A DNA stretch of 64,000 nucleotides. Origin: Enterocloster alcoholdehydrogenati (lineage in GTDB: Bacteria; Bacillota; Clostridia; Lachnospirales; Lachnospiraceae). Location: positions 1 to 64,000 of the forward strand of contig NZ_BLTJ01000010.1 in the NCBI RefSeq assembly GCF_013282095.1, read 5' to 3'. Positions 53,081 through 62,093 of this stretch are shown one piece after another. The notes beneath the pieces are model-generated. The model searched no databases. It was given only the letters and a program-made list of their open reading frames with translations, and was not told where the DNA came from. The position numbers were made by a program, and so were the translations under genes. Numbering within the stretch: the first letter of the stretch is position 1; each line of letters opens with the position of its first letter.

Positions 53081-53962
53081 TCAGCGCATGAAGAGAAGCA
53101 TAAACCAGTGGCGTCCATCCTTTTCGCAGTGCGCCATACCCATATACCGATAATAATCCAGCGTATACCTTCTGTCTTTGCCTGACGCATAGTTCCGATC
53201 CATGATCTCCATCACTTTGTCAAATGCTTCATCTGCATCCTCACAGTTTCGCACATAGATTTCCTGACAGGTGCTGTTCCTTCTGTAATTGGCTGCAGCC
53301 AGACAGTCCTCTATGCTTCCCTCTCCCGTAACTCTTCCGTCTGCATAACCTTTTTCCATGGCTGCCTCCAGACGACCGGCGGCGATTTTGTTGAGTTTTA
53401 CATCCATCTTAAAACCGGCATAACGGTCATAGCTGGTATGACTGTCTCCATCATACTCCTCCTCCCGATCCGGATGGGCGTCAAAATACTGTTCCTTCTT
53501 CTCATCTCCCAGCTGGTCAAAGAGGGCCTGCTCTTCATCGTCATAGCAGCCTGCGGGGTAAGCGCCGCCCCCGGTGTTCTCTCTCCAGGCTGCGCCTGTG
53601 AGGGCCCCATCGCCTGAAAAGGTATAAACGGCATTGTCCAGTTCCAGTTTTCCCAAATTCATACCCCCATCTTCGTGAAAGTAATACCAATCGTCTCCGA
53701 TCTTCTTCCATCCCCTTACCATGACGCCGTTTTCATCCAGATAATAGGTACGTCCATCTGTGTTCAGCCATCCGGTAAGGGCAGTTTTGTCCTCCTTCTG
53801 CCAGTACCATTTTCCATCCAGACAGATCCAGCCAAAAGCAGAGGTTCCCTCCTCTGCCAGAGCTGTCATATTTCCCGGAAATGACTGGGGCGCCAGGCTG
53901 GCGGCAACAGTCAGCGCCGTTAAAAGCAGCCCAAAAAAGTTCTTCTTATTCCATTGTTTCAT
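53081..53962 (-). CDS. Exported choline-binding-repeat protein with CAP-like C-terminus
   Basis: A 293-residue exported protein. Signal peptide about residues 1-36; then three wall-binding repeats (FGWICLDGKWYWQKED, TALTGWLNTDGRTYYLDENG, VRGWKKIGDDWYYFHEDGG). The C-terminal 120 residues end in DYYRYMGMAHCEKDGRHWFMLLFMR, which resembles the end of CAP/SCP domains (Gly, Cys and aromatic-rich last strand), but the His and Glu of that family are not clear, so the assignment is tentative. 69 bp precede the RND exporter gene on the same strand. Confidence 0.75.
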   Translation of the reverse strand: MKQWNKKNFFGLLLTALTVAASLAPQSFPGNMTALAEEGTSAFGWICLDGKWYWQKEDKTALTGWLNTDGRTYYLDENGVMVRGWKKIGDDWYYFHEDGGMNLGKLELDNAVYTFSGDGALTGAAWRENTGGGAYPAGCYDDEEQALFDQLGDEKKEQYFDAHPDREEEYDGDSHTSYDRYAGFKMDVKLNKIAAGRLEAAMEKGYADGRVTGEGSIEDCLAAANYRRNSTCQEIYVRNCEDADEAFDKVMEIMDRNYASGKDRRYTLDYYRYMGMAHCEKDGRHWFMLLFMR

Positions 53963-54019
53963 TTGCTTATCTCCCGATCATTTATCATCATACAAGGGTT
54001 TAATCAACCACCTAAATAA

Positions 54020-54059
54020 TAATTGACATTTGTCTATTACTTAACTATAATGGATTATA
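54020..54059. promoter_or_regulatory. Overlapping divergent promoters with TetR-type operator
   Basis: Plus strand: TTGACA (54023-54028), 17 bp, TATAAT (54046-54051) toward the tetR gene. Minus strand: TATAAT (54059-54054) with TTGTTA (54082-54077) 17 bp upstream toward the RND unit. TAATTGACA-tt-TGTCTATTA (54020-54039), a near-perfect palindrome, covers the plus -35; the same half-site (TAATAGACA) recurs at 54109-54117. Confidence 0.75.
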
Positions 54060-54199
54060 CTAACTTATATCTAAAATAACAATCATTGATTTTTCTTTCT
54101 TTGATGAATAATAGACACTTCTTCAGTTAGTGTTGTGCAATCAGGTAAAAAACGATATTTTCCATCGTGTATAAAGGGAAAAGAGAAGGAGGAAACAGC

Positions 54200-54796
54200 A
54201 TGAATACGGATGCAATGGACCGACGGGTGAGAAAGACCAGAAAGCAGTTAAGGGAATGTCTTGTGGCTCTGTTAAAAAAGAAACAGATTCAGGATATCAC
54301 GGTTCGGGAACTGACCGATATGGCAGATTTAAACAGGGGAACCTTTTATCTTCATTATAAGGATGTATTTGATCTGTTAGACCGGACAGAATCGGAACTT
54401 CTGGACGAATTTAACGGCCTGATACAAAAGCATACTGCAGATGACCTGATCCGCCGGCCTTTTGAGATATTTAACGAAATCTACACCCTTGTGTATAAGA
54501 ATGCAGATCTTGTGGAGATCCTTCTGGGAGAAAACGGGGATTTGAATTTCCTCAACCGGATGAAACAGGTAATCCGGGACAAGTGTCTCCACAACTGGAT
54601 GGAGGTGGTCAGAACCGGAAATACAGCCGTGTTTGACGCATATTTTGCATTTATCGTCTCCGGCTGCGTGGGACTGGTTCAGCACTGGCTGCGAACGGGC
54701 CTGAAAGAAACCCCGGAGCAGATGGCCCATCTTACAGAAAAAATCATCAGCGACCAGATCCATGTGCTGTCGGAAAATCCTTTTGAAATGAAATAA
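54200..54796 (+). CDS. TetR-family regulator of the divergent RND unit
   Basis: A 198-residue repressor. ATG 54200 has AAGGAGG 7 nt upstream. Residues about 10-60 are the TetR helix-turn-helix (RKQLRECLVALLKKKQIQDITVRELTDMADLNRGTFYLHYKDVFDLLD); the rest is a helical ligand domain of the TetR_C_7 type (IVSGCVGLVQHWLRTGLKETPEQMA). It is divergent from the wall-binding/RND/partner genes, and shares with them overlapping promoters and a TAATTGACA-type palindrome, the classic arrangement for a repressor that controls itself and an efflux unit. Confidence 0.9.
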   Translation: MNTDAMDRRVRKTRKQLRECLVALLKKKQIQDITVRELTDMADLNRGTFYLHYKDVFDLLDRTESELLDEFNGLIQKHTADDLIRRPFEIFNEIYTLVYKNADLVEILLGENGDLNFLNRMKQVIRDKCLHNWMEVVRTGNTAVFDAYFAFIVSGCVGLVQHWLRTGLKETPEQMAHLTEKIISDQIHVLSENPFEMK

Positions 54797-54921
54797 GCCA
54801 GCGATCCGGACATTTTATTCAATGAACAGGTGGCATACGCGCAGAATCTGTGATATAAATAAGGTTGTAATTTTCGCAGCAGACGGCCCAGATCCGTCCC
54901 TGCGCCAAAAGGAGAACTTGT

Positions 54922-56154
54922 ATGACAAAGGATGATTTATACAGAGAGACCGCCTGCGTGCGGATCAAAAAAGGTACAGGCCGTTCCCTGAAAGCGGGAA
55001 GTGCCTGGATCTATGACAATGAGATCGACACCATTACCGGTGAATATGAAAATGGGGATCTGGTGCGGGCAGAGGATTTTGACGGCTATCCCTTAGGGCA
55101 TGGTTTTATCAATCTTCAGTCCCGGCTTGCCGTGCGGATGTTATCCAGAAAACGGGATGCCATAATCAATGATGACTTTATCGAAATGCGGGTAAGAAAT
55201 GCCTGGGAGTACAGAAAGGCTACCGTGGACACCTCCAGCTGCCGCATCATCTTCGGAGAAGCAGACTTCCTGCCGGGGATCGTGGTGGACAAATTTTCCG
55301 ATGTACTGGTCGTAGAGTCCCTGGCTCTGGGAATCGACCGCTTAAAACCGGTGATTCTTGAAAAGCTTATGGCTGTGCTCAGGGAGGATCATATCCATAT
55401 TCGGGGTATCTATGAGCGAAGTGACGCCAGGGTACGCCTTCAGGAAGGAATGGAGCGGTTCAAGGGATTTATCGGAGAGCCATTTGACACCAAGGTTGAG
55501 ATCACAGAAAATGGAGTCCGCTATCTGGTAGATGTAGAGGACGGACAAAAGACAGGGTTCTTCTTAGATCAGAAATATAACCGGCTGGCGATCCAGGAAC
55601 TGTGCCGCAGGATAAAGCCAAAGCGGGTGCTGGACTGCTTTACCCATACCGGCTCCTTTGCCTTAAACGCCGGTCTGGCAGGCTCCGGTCAGGTTCTTGG
55701 CGTAGATGCTTCCCAGCTCGCCGTTGCCCAGGCCGAGGAAAACGCCCGCTTAAACGGTCTGGAAAACCGGGTGCATTTCCAGTGCGCTGATGTTTTTGAC
55801 CTGCTGCCGAAGCTGGAACAGGAAGGACAGACCTTTGATGTGGTGATCCTGGATCCCCCTGCCTTTACCAAATCACGAAATTCCATCAAAAATGCAGTCA
55901 AAGGTTACCGTGAAATCAACTTGCGGGGCTTGAAGCTGGTAAAGGACGGCGGTTATCTGGCCACCTGTTCCTGCTCCCACTTTATGGATCCGGAGCTTTT
56001 TACAAAAACCATCCGGGAAGCCGCAGGCAGCGTCCACAAACGCCTGCGCCAGATCGAATACCGGACCCAGGCCGCCGATCATCCGATCCTTTGGGCAGCA
56101 GATGAGTCGTATTATCTTAAATTTTATATTTTTCAGGTGGTTGATGAGAAATAG
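54922..56154 (+). CDS. rlmI: RlmI-like 23S rRNA cytosine-C5 methyltransferase
   Basis: A 410-residue RNA methyltransferase using S-adenosylmethionine. Residues 1-75 form a PUA domain (RIKKGTGRSLKAGSAWIYDNEID), then an EEHEH domain and a class I methyltransferase fold with DVEDGQKTGFFLDQKYNR, motif I LDCFTHTGSFALNAG, GVDASQLAVAQAEEN and the catalytic-site motif ILDPPAFTKS; SCSHFM carries a Cys-containing loop of this family. RlmI methylates one 23S C5 position in E. coli; the exact target here is untested. Its 3' end overlaps the convergent phosphoesterase gene by 38 bp. Confidence 0.9.
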   Translation: MTKDDLYRETACVRIKKGTGRSLKAGSAWIYDNEIDTITGEYENGDLVRAEDFDGYPLGHGFINLQSRLAVRMLSRKRDAIINDDFIEMRVRNAWEYRKATVDTSSCRIIFGEADFLPGIVVDKFSDVLVVESLALGIDRLKPVILEKLMAVLREDHIHIRGIYERSDARVRLQEGMERFKGFIGEPFDTKVEITENGVRYLVDVEDGQKTGFFLDQKYNRLAIQELCRRIKPKRVLDCFTHTGSFALNAGLAGSGQVLGVDASQLAVAQAEENARLNGLENRVHFQCADVFDLLPKLEQEGQTFDVVILDPPAFTKSRNSIKNAVKGYREINLRGLKLVKDGGYLATCSCSHFMDPELFTKTIREAAGSVHKRLRQIEYRTQAADHPILWAADESYYLKFYIFQVVDEK

Positions 56155-56845
56155 GCTCCTCCTTTGCCGCCTCTTGCGAACATATATGGAAAGTTCCCTT
56201 TTCTATGACCATGGCAGATAAGCGGCCTCCATATACGCAGCCCGTATCCAGGCAGATGCTTCCTTTTTTGGGAAGGGGATGATCCCCTTTTAAGATCTGG
56301 GCGGGCCTCCCCTTTTCATCCCGGTATACAGCCTGATCCGCTGAGGTATGGCCGAAAATCAAAAGCTTTCCTCCATAGGGCTTACCGCCCGCGATCTCCC
56401 TGTCCCATAAAAAGGTATGGCGGTCGGTAGCTTTTGGCCCTTCCTCTGCCGCACCGGCATGGACGCATAGGAAAGCATCTGTCTCATAATAAAGGGGCAG
56501 TTCCTCCAGATACCCCACATATCTCTGAAAGGGATCCTTATGTTTAAAAAAGCTCTTCCTTGTCTTTCCCCCGCCGTTCCGATTCCAATGCACACGGTCA
56601 TTGGTTTGTATCGCTTTAATGGCCATGTCTTCGTGATTTCCCATAATACAGTGAAGGCGTCCCCCCATCTTCGCCTTTAACCGCAGAATCTTTCTCAGAA
56701 CCCCATAGGAATCTGGACCACGGTCTATGATATCTCCCAGAATAACAAGCGTATCCTCCTGTTCATCCAGTCCGGTCAATGGCAGCAGCGCCTGAAACTC
56801 CTTCAGGCACCCGTGGATATCTCCTACTATAATGGTCTTTGCCAT
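56117..56845 (-). CDS. Metallophosphoesterase (PrpE/ApaH-like)
   Basis: A 242-residue calcineurin-like phosphoesterase. ATG 56845 with AAGGAAA upstream is used in place of the longer frame. Dimetal motifs: GDIHGC (about residues 7-12), GDIIDRGPDS, GNHEDMAI, and late HTSAD; these place it in the serine/threonine phosphatase or diadenosine tetraphosphatase branch, substrate undefined. Convergent with the methyltransferase gene. Confidence 0.9.
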   Translation of the reverse strand: MAKTIIVGDIHGCLKEFQALLPLTGLDEQEDTLVILGDIIDRGPDSYGVLRKILRLKAKMGGRLHCIMGNHEDMAIKAIQTNDRVHWNRNGGGKTRKSFFKHKDPFQRYVGYLEELPLYYETDAFLCVHAGAAEEGPKATDRHTFLWDREIAGGKPYGGKLLIFGHTSADQAVYRDEKGRPAQILKGDHPLPKKGSICLDTGCVYGGRLSAMVIEKGTFHICSQEAAKEEPISHQPPEKYKI

Positions 56846-57141
56846 GGATATTTTTCCTTTCTGTCCCTTCTGCAGACGCCTGAGGGCTTTTGCAGCATTT
56901 TTGATGGAAGTCAGTATAGCACAGCAAAAGGACATCCGCTACTGTTTTCTCCTGAAGCCACAGGCTGTCTGGCACCGGAAAGATCACTCAGCTGCACACC
57001 GGCGTGTTCCTGCCTTAGAGGAAAGATATCAGCATAATATACAGGCCGCCTTTGTATACTGGATTAACAGTGTATGCCGGCATTTTCCATCCTTTGCATT
57101 GGGCCGGAGCATACACGCTGTCTATAAGGGAGCGGATGAAT

Positions 57142-58041
57142 ATGAAAAATGACGGATCATGGGACTTTTCATTCTGGGGGATCGTGCTGACCGGAGTATT
57201 ATTCTTAGGGGCTTTTGGAGCCGGACAATGGGCCGCCCAGAAAGCAGAGCTGCTGCGTGAGGGAACGGAGCAGCTGGCAGTATCTGAATCCCGCCTTTCT
57301 AAAGGGGGGGCAGACTCCCTGGAAGCAAAAGCCGAAGCTTCGGCAGACGGCAACTGGGGACTTGGATTTTCGCAGGAGGGAAAGACGCCCGTTGGAAATG
57401 CCTCTGCTGAATACCTGCGGCAGTTTGACGCCTGGTATGCCGGAAAACCGGATGAAAAAGTGATCTATCTCACCTTTGACGCCGGCTACGAAAATGGAAA
57501 TACGGAACCGATTTTAGATGCGCTGAAAAAGCACAATGCACCGGCAGCATTTTTCCTGGTTGGAAACTATATGGAAACCAGCCCGGAACTTGTAAAGCGA
57601 ATGATCGCAGATGGCCATACAGTAGGAAATCACACCTACCATCACCCGGATATGTCGAAAATTTCAGGCAAAGAAGCCTTTGAAAAAGAGCTCTCTGATC
57701 TGGAGACCCTATATGAGCAGACCACCGGCCAGAAAATGAAGAAATACTACCGGCCTCCTCAGGGGAAATACAGCGAGAGCAACCTACAGATGGCAAAGGA
57801 AATGGGATATAAGACCTTTTTCTGGAGTCTGGCCTATGTGGACTGGTACGCAGACAAACAGCCCTCGAAGGAAGAGGCCTTTAAAAAGCTTCTGGGCCGC
57901 ATCCATCCGGGGGCTGTCGTCCTCCTTCACAGCACCTCTAAGACCAATGGCGAGATCTTAGATGAACTCCTGACGAAATGGGAAGAAATGGGATACCGCT
58001 TTGAGTCTCTGGATTACCTGACCGCTCAGACCTCCAGCTGA
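57142..58041 (+). CDS. PdaA-like polysaccharide deacetylase
   Basis: A roughly 299-residue exported N-deacetylase. The start is between ATG 57142 (GGGAG 9 nt upstream, chosen) and ATG 57136. An N-terminal signal anchor (FSFWGIVLTGVLFLGAFGAGQWA) is followed by a linker and a NodB domain with TFDAGYENG (the variant of TFDDG found in PdaA-type, muramic-delta-lactam-forming enzymes), HTYHHPD metal histidines, YYRPPQGKYSE and a late PGAVVLLHSTS. It probably modifies peptidoglycan N-acetylmuramic acid, as for spore cortex formation, though context here gives no sporulation partner. Its stop overlaps the convergent ArsC-like gene by 16 bp. Confidence 0.9.
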   Translation: MKNDGSWDFSFWGIVLTGVLFLGAFGAGQWAAQKAELLREGTEQLAVSESRLSKGGADSLEAKAEASADGNWGLGFSQEGKTPVGNASAEYLRQFDAWYAGKPDEKVIYLTFDAGYENGNTEPILDALKKHNAPAAFFLVGNYMETSPELVKRMIADGHTVGNHTYHHPDMSKISGKEAFEKELSDLETLYEQTTGQKMKKYYRPPQGKYSESNLQMAKEMGYKTFFWSLAYVDWYADKQPSKEEAFKKLLGRIHPGAVVLLHSTSKTNGEILDELLTKWEEMGYRFESLDYLTAQTSS

Positions 58042-58385
58042 TCCTCCCACTCTTTTTCACGAAAGCCGGGAAATACCCACTGGTCTGTAACAGCCAGAGG
58101 CCGTTTTACCAGCATACCGTCCGTAGCCAGAAGGGCCAGCTGCTCCTCCTCTGTCATCTGGGGCAGCCTGTCCTTAAGGCCCAGCTCCTTATAAAGGTTT
58201 CCGCTTGTATTAAAAAAGCGCTTTAAGGGAAGTCCGCTGCGTTTATGCCAGTCAGCCAGTTCCTCCTTTGTTGGATTCTGCTCCCTGATGGGACGTTTCT
58301 CATAAGCGATCCCTTTTTTATCCAGCCAGTCTAAGGCTTTTTTGCAGGTACTGCATTTATCATAGCATAATATAGTCAGTTTCAT
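58026..58385 (-). CDS. ArsC/Spx-like thioredoxin-fold protein
   Basis: A 119-residue protein of the arsenate reductase/Spx superfamily. ATG 58385 has AAGGAGG upstream; the longer frame is not used. The redox motif CYDKCSTCKKALDWL includes the CxxC of Spx-type proteins and ERKPIRE-like EKRPIREQNPT; the late RPLAVTDQWVFPGF matches family members of the YffB/MgsR type. Arsenate reduction is possible but the family also has regulators; no ars operon is present. Confidence 0.85.
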   Translation of the reverse strand: MKLTILCYDKCSTCKKALDWLDKKGIAYEKRPIREQNPTKEELADWHKRSGLPLKRFFNTSGNLYKELGLKDRLPQMTEEEQLALLATDGMLVKRPLAVTDQWVFPGFREKEWEDQLEV

Positions 58386-58419
58386 TCTGTTGCTCCTCCT
58401 TTTTTGTTTTCCATGTGCT

Positions 58420-59142
58420 TTACTCTGGAACAGCCGCTGCATTTTTAATGTCCATTTCACCGCCCTGAATATCGAGACTGCCCGAAAAATCACCGTCTCT
58501 CAGGGAATTTGTTTCTATCCCGACTCCATGTTCATCCTGAATGAAAATCGTAATCCTGCCCTGTTCCAGTTCTATGGTCTCATCCCGGATTCCCAGCTCC
58601 TTGCCTTCCAGCTCCAGGATACCGCCCTCAATACGGATGGCCGACGGATGCTCCGGATCCAGCGCTCCGCCTCCCCAGTCTGCCCCGATAGCGGCAGCTC
58701 CTCCCTGAGCCTCAAGTCTTCCTTCCCCCCGGATCGTCAGAGTTCCTTTCCCTTTTTTAAGAGCCGTACCGGCGCTTAAAAGTCGGTTTTGGGTTCCTTT
58801 TTTCAGAATGATTGTAAGGTCTCCCTCTATCTTAAGGGCCGGTGTCTCCTCCTCTGCGCTGCCTGCCTCTAAACCGTCCAGGGTCAGCGTATACTGCCCT
58901 CTGGAATTTCTTAAGACCCAGCCGTTTCCCTCTGTAACCTTACCGCTTAAGGGAACCGCCGCCTCCTCTCCTGCGATCGCTACCCGTGTCAGAGGTACCT
59001 GTGTCCTGGAGGTAGTAAGTCTAAACCGCGAGGCTGCTGACATTCCCAAAAGGGCCACTCCGGCGCAGCCAACGGTTACAAGTCCGATAAATATGACGGC
59101 CCGTACGACACGCCCGATAAACTCCTTTGGAAGTTTTTCCAT
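58420..59142 (-). CDS. Membrane-anchored beta-helix-like protein
   Basis: A 240-residue protein with one N-terminal transmembrane helix (about residues 11-35) and an extracytoplasmic domain of repeated short strands of the form LTIxGxGxLxAxGG.AAIG (GTLTIRGEGRLEAQGGAAAIGADWGGG; IRIEGGILELEGKELGI; GSLDIQGGEMDIKNAAA). This resembles carbohydrate-binding Cthe_2159-type beta-helices common on clostridial surfaces. GAAAGGAGG lies before ATG 59142. Function undefined. It follows the YkgJ-like gene by 40 bp on the same strand. Confidence 0.7.
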   Translation of the reverse strand: MEKLPKEFIGRVVRAVIFIGLVTVGCAGVALLGMSAASRFRLTTSRTQVPLTRVAIAGEEAAVPLSGKVTEGNGWVLRNSRGQYTLTLDGLEAGSAEEETPALKIEGDLTIILKKGTQNRLLSAGTALKKGKGTLTIRGEGRLEAQGGAAAIGADWGGGALDPEHPSAIRIEGGILELEGKELGIRDETIELEQGRITIFIQDEHGVGIETNSLRDGDFSGSLDIQGGEMDIKNAAAVPE

Positions 59143-59182
59143 TGTTTCCTCCTTTCTCCCACATTTCCGGCAGGGCGGCCTG

Positions 59183-59854
59183 CTAATTTCTCACAAGCGT
59201 CTGCGCCTCTGCAAACCTCTCATAAAACCGGTCATAAAAATGTTCCATACCCCCGTAAGGTTCTATATAAAACCGGTTCAGCACATAGAGGCAAAGCTTC
59301 TTGGACTGCTCCTGTCCTTCTGCTCCCAGGCTCTGTATCCGTTCTCCCAGATCCTTTGTAAAATAATGCCAGTCACTGATAAATGTCTCATAACGGGCAA
59401 GCTCCGGAATATCCAGCCATTTTCTGATCCGTACCTTGGAGCGTTTTTCTTTCCTGCACTCATGGATCTGAAGAAAATACCAGAAACTCCCATTTTCATA
59501 GATACGCCCTAAGGGAAAGAGACGGCAGAAGCCAGGGCGGAAGGAGTGAATGGAGCAGCGGCCGTTTTCATCCAGAAAGGAGCAGGACTCGCTTTCTCCC
59601 GCCATCTTCAGATGAGGGAGGATCAAGCCGTCTGCCATGGTAAGGCCCACAGCCCCCTTCATCAGTTCCTCAAAGCCGGTTTTCAGGCCCTCCGACAGGC
59701 GGCAGACATCATACGGATCCAGCAAAATGGAATCTCCCATGCCCCGACAGCAGGCAGAGCAGCCCTGACAGTCTGCGCAGCCGGCCTTTACCATGTCCTC
59801 CGAACCGTATCGTTTTCCATCGGAAATCTCGGCCAGATCTATCCTTCGTTCCAT
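59183..59854 (-). CDS. YkgJ-like cysteine-cluster protein
   Basis: A 223-residue protein with the CxxCxxCxxCC-type cluster CADCQGCSACCRG (about residues 26-38) and a second cluster CSFLDENGRCSIHSFRPGFCRLF (about 91-113), which together could bind an Fe-S cluster or zinc. Family members are widespread with unknown function. AAAGGAGAG precedes ATG 59854. It is 16 bp after topB on the same strand. Confidence 0.85.
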   Translation of the reverse strand: MERRIDLAEISDGKRYGSEDMVKAGCADCQGCSACCRGMGDSILLDPYDVCRLSEGLKTGFEELMKGAVGLTMADGLILPHLKMAGESESCSFLDENGRCSIHSFRPGFCRLFPLGRIYENGSFWYFLQIHECRKEKRSKVRIRKWLDIPELARYETFISDWHYFTKDLGERIQSLGAEGQEQSKKLCLYVLNRFYIEPYGGMEHFYDRFYERFAEAQTLVRN

Positions 59855-59870
59855 CGTTTTTCTCTCCTTT

Positions 59871-62093
59871 TTATGAATCTACCCTGATTCCGGCTAACGC
59901 AGCCGCAAACGCATTATTTAACGGTTCTTTTTCCTCTTTTTTCTGCTGGTTCATATAGTTTGCCACGTCCCGCCTTGAAACGCCGGCTCCCTCTTTCTTT
60001 CTGCGATCCTTAAAAGCGGCCAGCTTTTCCTTATGTCCGCAGCTGCACACAAAAATCTGTCCGTCGCCTTTGCCGCGCAGTTCCATTTTCTTATGGCAGA
60101 CCGGACAGCGGGCATTGGAAGTTCTGGAAATAGTCTCCCGGTGGCCACAGTCTCTGTCCTGGCATACCAGCATCTGGCTGTTTTTCCCCTTTACAAGGAG
60201 CATCCTCTTTCCGCAGTCCGGGCATTTCGTATTTGTCAGGTTGTCATGGCGGAACTGGCCTTCTCCAGTTTTGATCTGGTCCAGCAGTTCCTTACAGTAG
60301 CCCCGGATTTCCTTCATAAAATCATCCCGCCTCAGACTTCCCTTTGCAATCCTTGAAAGCTTCATTTCCCAGTCGGCTGTCAGTTCCGGCTTTTTCAGAT
60401 CCTCCGGCACCAGTTCCAGAAGCTGCTTCGCCTTAGAGGTCAGGAAAATGTCTTTCCCTCTCTTTTCCAGCAAAAAACTGGAAAATAATTTTTCAATGAT
60501 ATCGGCCCTGGTGGCTACGGTGCCGAGGCCTCCCATCTCGCCCAGCGCCTTTGCCATGGCCTTATCTTTTGATTCCATGTAAGCCACAGGATTTTCCATG
60601 GCAGAGAGAAGGGTTGCTTCATTAAACGGAGCCGGAGGCTTTGTCTTTCCCTCTGTCATTGTAAGGGTTACAGGCCCTATATCTGCGCCTTCTGTCAAGT
60701 CAGGCAGGCTCTGGGCAGCCGGTATTTCCTCCTCTCCACTTTTGCCTTCTTCCTCATCCCAGTCCCGATTTGACGCAGTCATCTGCCCCTCATAGGCCAT
60801 TCTCCAGCCTGACGAAACAACTATATTGGCATGAGCCGTAAAGCGTTCTCCCCCGATCTGAACCGTAACAGCCGTCTGCTCGTATTCACAGGGCGGATAG
60901 AGGACAGCCAGGAAGCGGCGCACCACCAGATCATAGATACGGCGTTCATCTACTGTCATATGGTCCAGCTGGACGAACTGTTCCGTAGGAATAATCGCAT
61001 GGTGGTCGGAAACCCTGGCATTATCTACAAAAAACAGCTTTCCTGGCAATGGACGGCTGATCAGCCCCCCGGCTGCCTGACGGTAAGGCCCCACGGAGCA
61101 GGCCTTTAACCGCTCTTTGATGGTGGGAACAATATCCTGGCTTAAATACCGGGAATCGGTTCTTGGATAGGTTAAGACCTTGTGATTTTCATACAGACGC
61201 TGCATGATGTTTAGCGTCTCTTTGGCGGTATAATCATACCTTTTATTGGCATCTCTCTGAAGCTCTGTCAGGTCATAAAGCAGCGGCGGCTGGGTCTTTT
61301 TCGGCGTGCGCTTTACCTGAGATACAACGGCAGGCTTATTTTCAAGGGTTCTTATAAGTCCTTCCATCCGGGCTTTATCAAAGGAACAGAAACTGGATGA
61401 ATTCTTATCCTGCCAGTTTAACGCAAGCCCTGCTGCTCTGGCCCTGATGCCATAATAGGGCTTTGGCACAAAGGAACGGATCTGGGCTTCTCTTGCGGCA
61501 ATCATCGCCAGTGTAGGGGTCTGAACCCGGCCGCAGGAGAGCTGGGCGTTGTATTTGCAGGTAAGCGCCCTGGTGCTGTTGATCCCTACCAGCCAGTCTG
61601 CCTCTGCACGGCAAAGGGCGGCATCTCTTAAAGCCTCATATTCCTTTCCGTCCTTTAACGAAGCAAAACCTTCCCGGATGGCCCTATCCGTCACAGAGGA
61701 GATCCAGAGACGCTTTACGGGTCTGCTATTGCCTGCTTTTTTTAAGATCAGCCTGGCTACCAGCTCCCCCTCTCTCCCTGCGTCCGTGGCTATGATCACC
61801 TGGGAGATGTCTTTTCTGTGAAGCTGCGCCTTTACTGCCTGATACTGCTTTCCCGTCTGCCTGATAACCTCCAGCTTAAATGGATCCGGGATCATGGGCA
61901 GATCCTCCAGCTTCCACTCCTTATACCGAGGATCATAACTTTCCGGGTCGGCCAGCTCAACCAGATGGCCCAGTCCCCAGGTTACCACATAGGAATCTCC
62001 TTCTATGGCTCCGTTTATATTTTTTCCGCATTTTAATACCCGTGCAATGTCCCGTGCAACGGACGGTTTTTCCGCGATTACCAGTGATTTCAT
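59871..62093 (-). CDS. topB: DNA topoisomerase III
   Basis: A 740-residue type IA topoisomerase that decatenates or relaxes DNA. TOPRIM domain at the start (LVIAEKPSVARDIARVL ... TDAGREGELVARLIL), SCGRVQTPTLAMI, the active-site region TYPRTDSRYLS with the nucleophilic Tyr (about residue 315), and after the core two C-terminal zinc-ribbon-like Cys clusters (CPDCGKRMLL ... CQDRDCGHRE; CPVCHKKMEL ... CSCGHKE). The second ribbon lacks one Cys spacing seen in the first. Overlaps the hydroxyacid dehydrogenase by 4 bp (coupled). A chromosomal copy of TopB is normal, but the gene is also common on conjugative elements; no transfer genes are seen here. Confidence 0.95.
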   Translation of the reverse strand: MKSLVIAEKPSVARDIARVLKCGKNINGAIEGDSYVVTWGLGHLVELADPESYDPRYKEWKLEDLPMIPDPFKLEVIRQTGKQYQAVKAQLHRKDISQVIIATDAGREGELVARLILKKAGNSRPVKRLWISSVTDRAIREGFASLKDGKEYEALRDAALCRAEADWLVGINSTRALTCKYNAQLSCGRVQTPTLAMIAAREAQIRSFVPKPYYGIRARAAGLALNWQDKNSSSFCSFDKARMEGLIRTLENKPAVVSQVKRTPKKTQPPLLYDLTELQRDANKRYDYTAKETLNIMQRLYENHKVLTYPRTDSRYLSQDIVPTIKERLKACSVGPYRQAAGGLISRPLPGKLFFVDNARVSDHHAIIPTEQFVQLDHMTVDERRIYDLVVRRFLAVLYPPCEYEQTAVTVQIGGERFTAHANIVVSSGWRMAYEGQMTASNRDWDEEEGKSGEEEIPAAQSLPDLTEGADIGPVTLTMTEGKTKPPAPFNEATLLSAMENPVAYMESKDKAMAKALGEMGGLGTVATRADIIEKLFSSFLLEKRGKDIFLTSKAKQLLELVPEDLKKPELTADWEMKLSRIAKGSLRRDDFMKEIRGYCKELLDQIKTGEGQFRHDNLTNTKCPDCGKRMLLVKGKNSQMLVCQDRDCGHRETISRTSNARCPVCHKKMELRGKGDGQIFVCSCGHKEKLAAFKDRRKKEGAGVSRRDVANYMNQQKKEEKEPLNNAFAAALAGIRVDS

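Noticed and set aside
59871-62093. topB as a sign of an integrated conjugative element
   Set aside because: No relaxase, coupling protein, integrase, attachment repeats or other transfer genes nearby.
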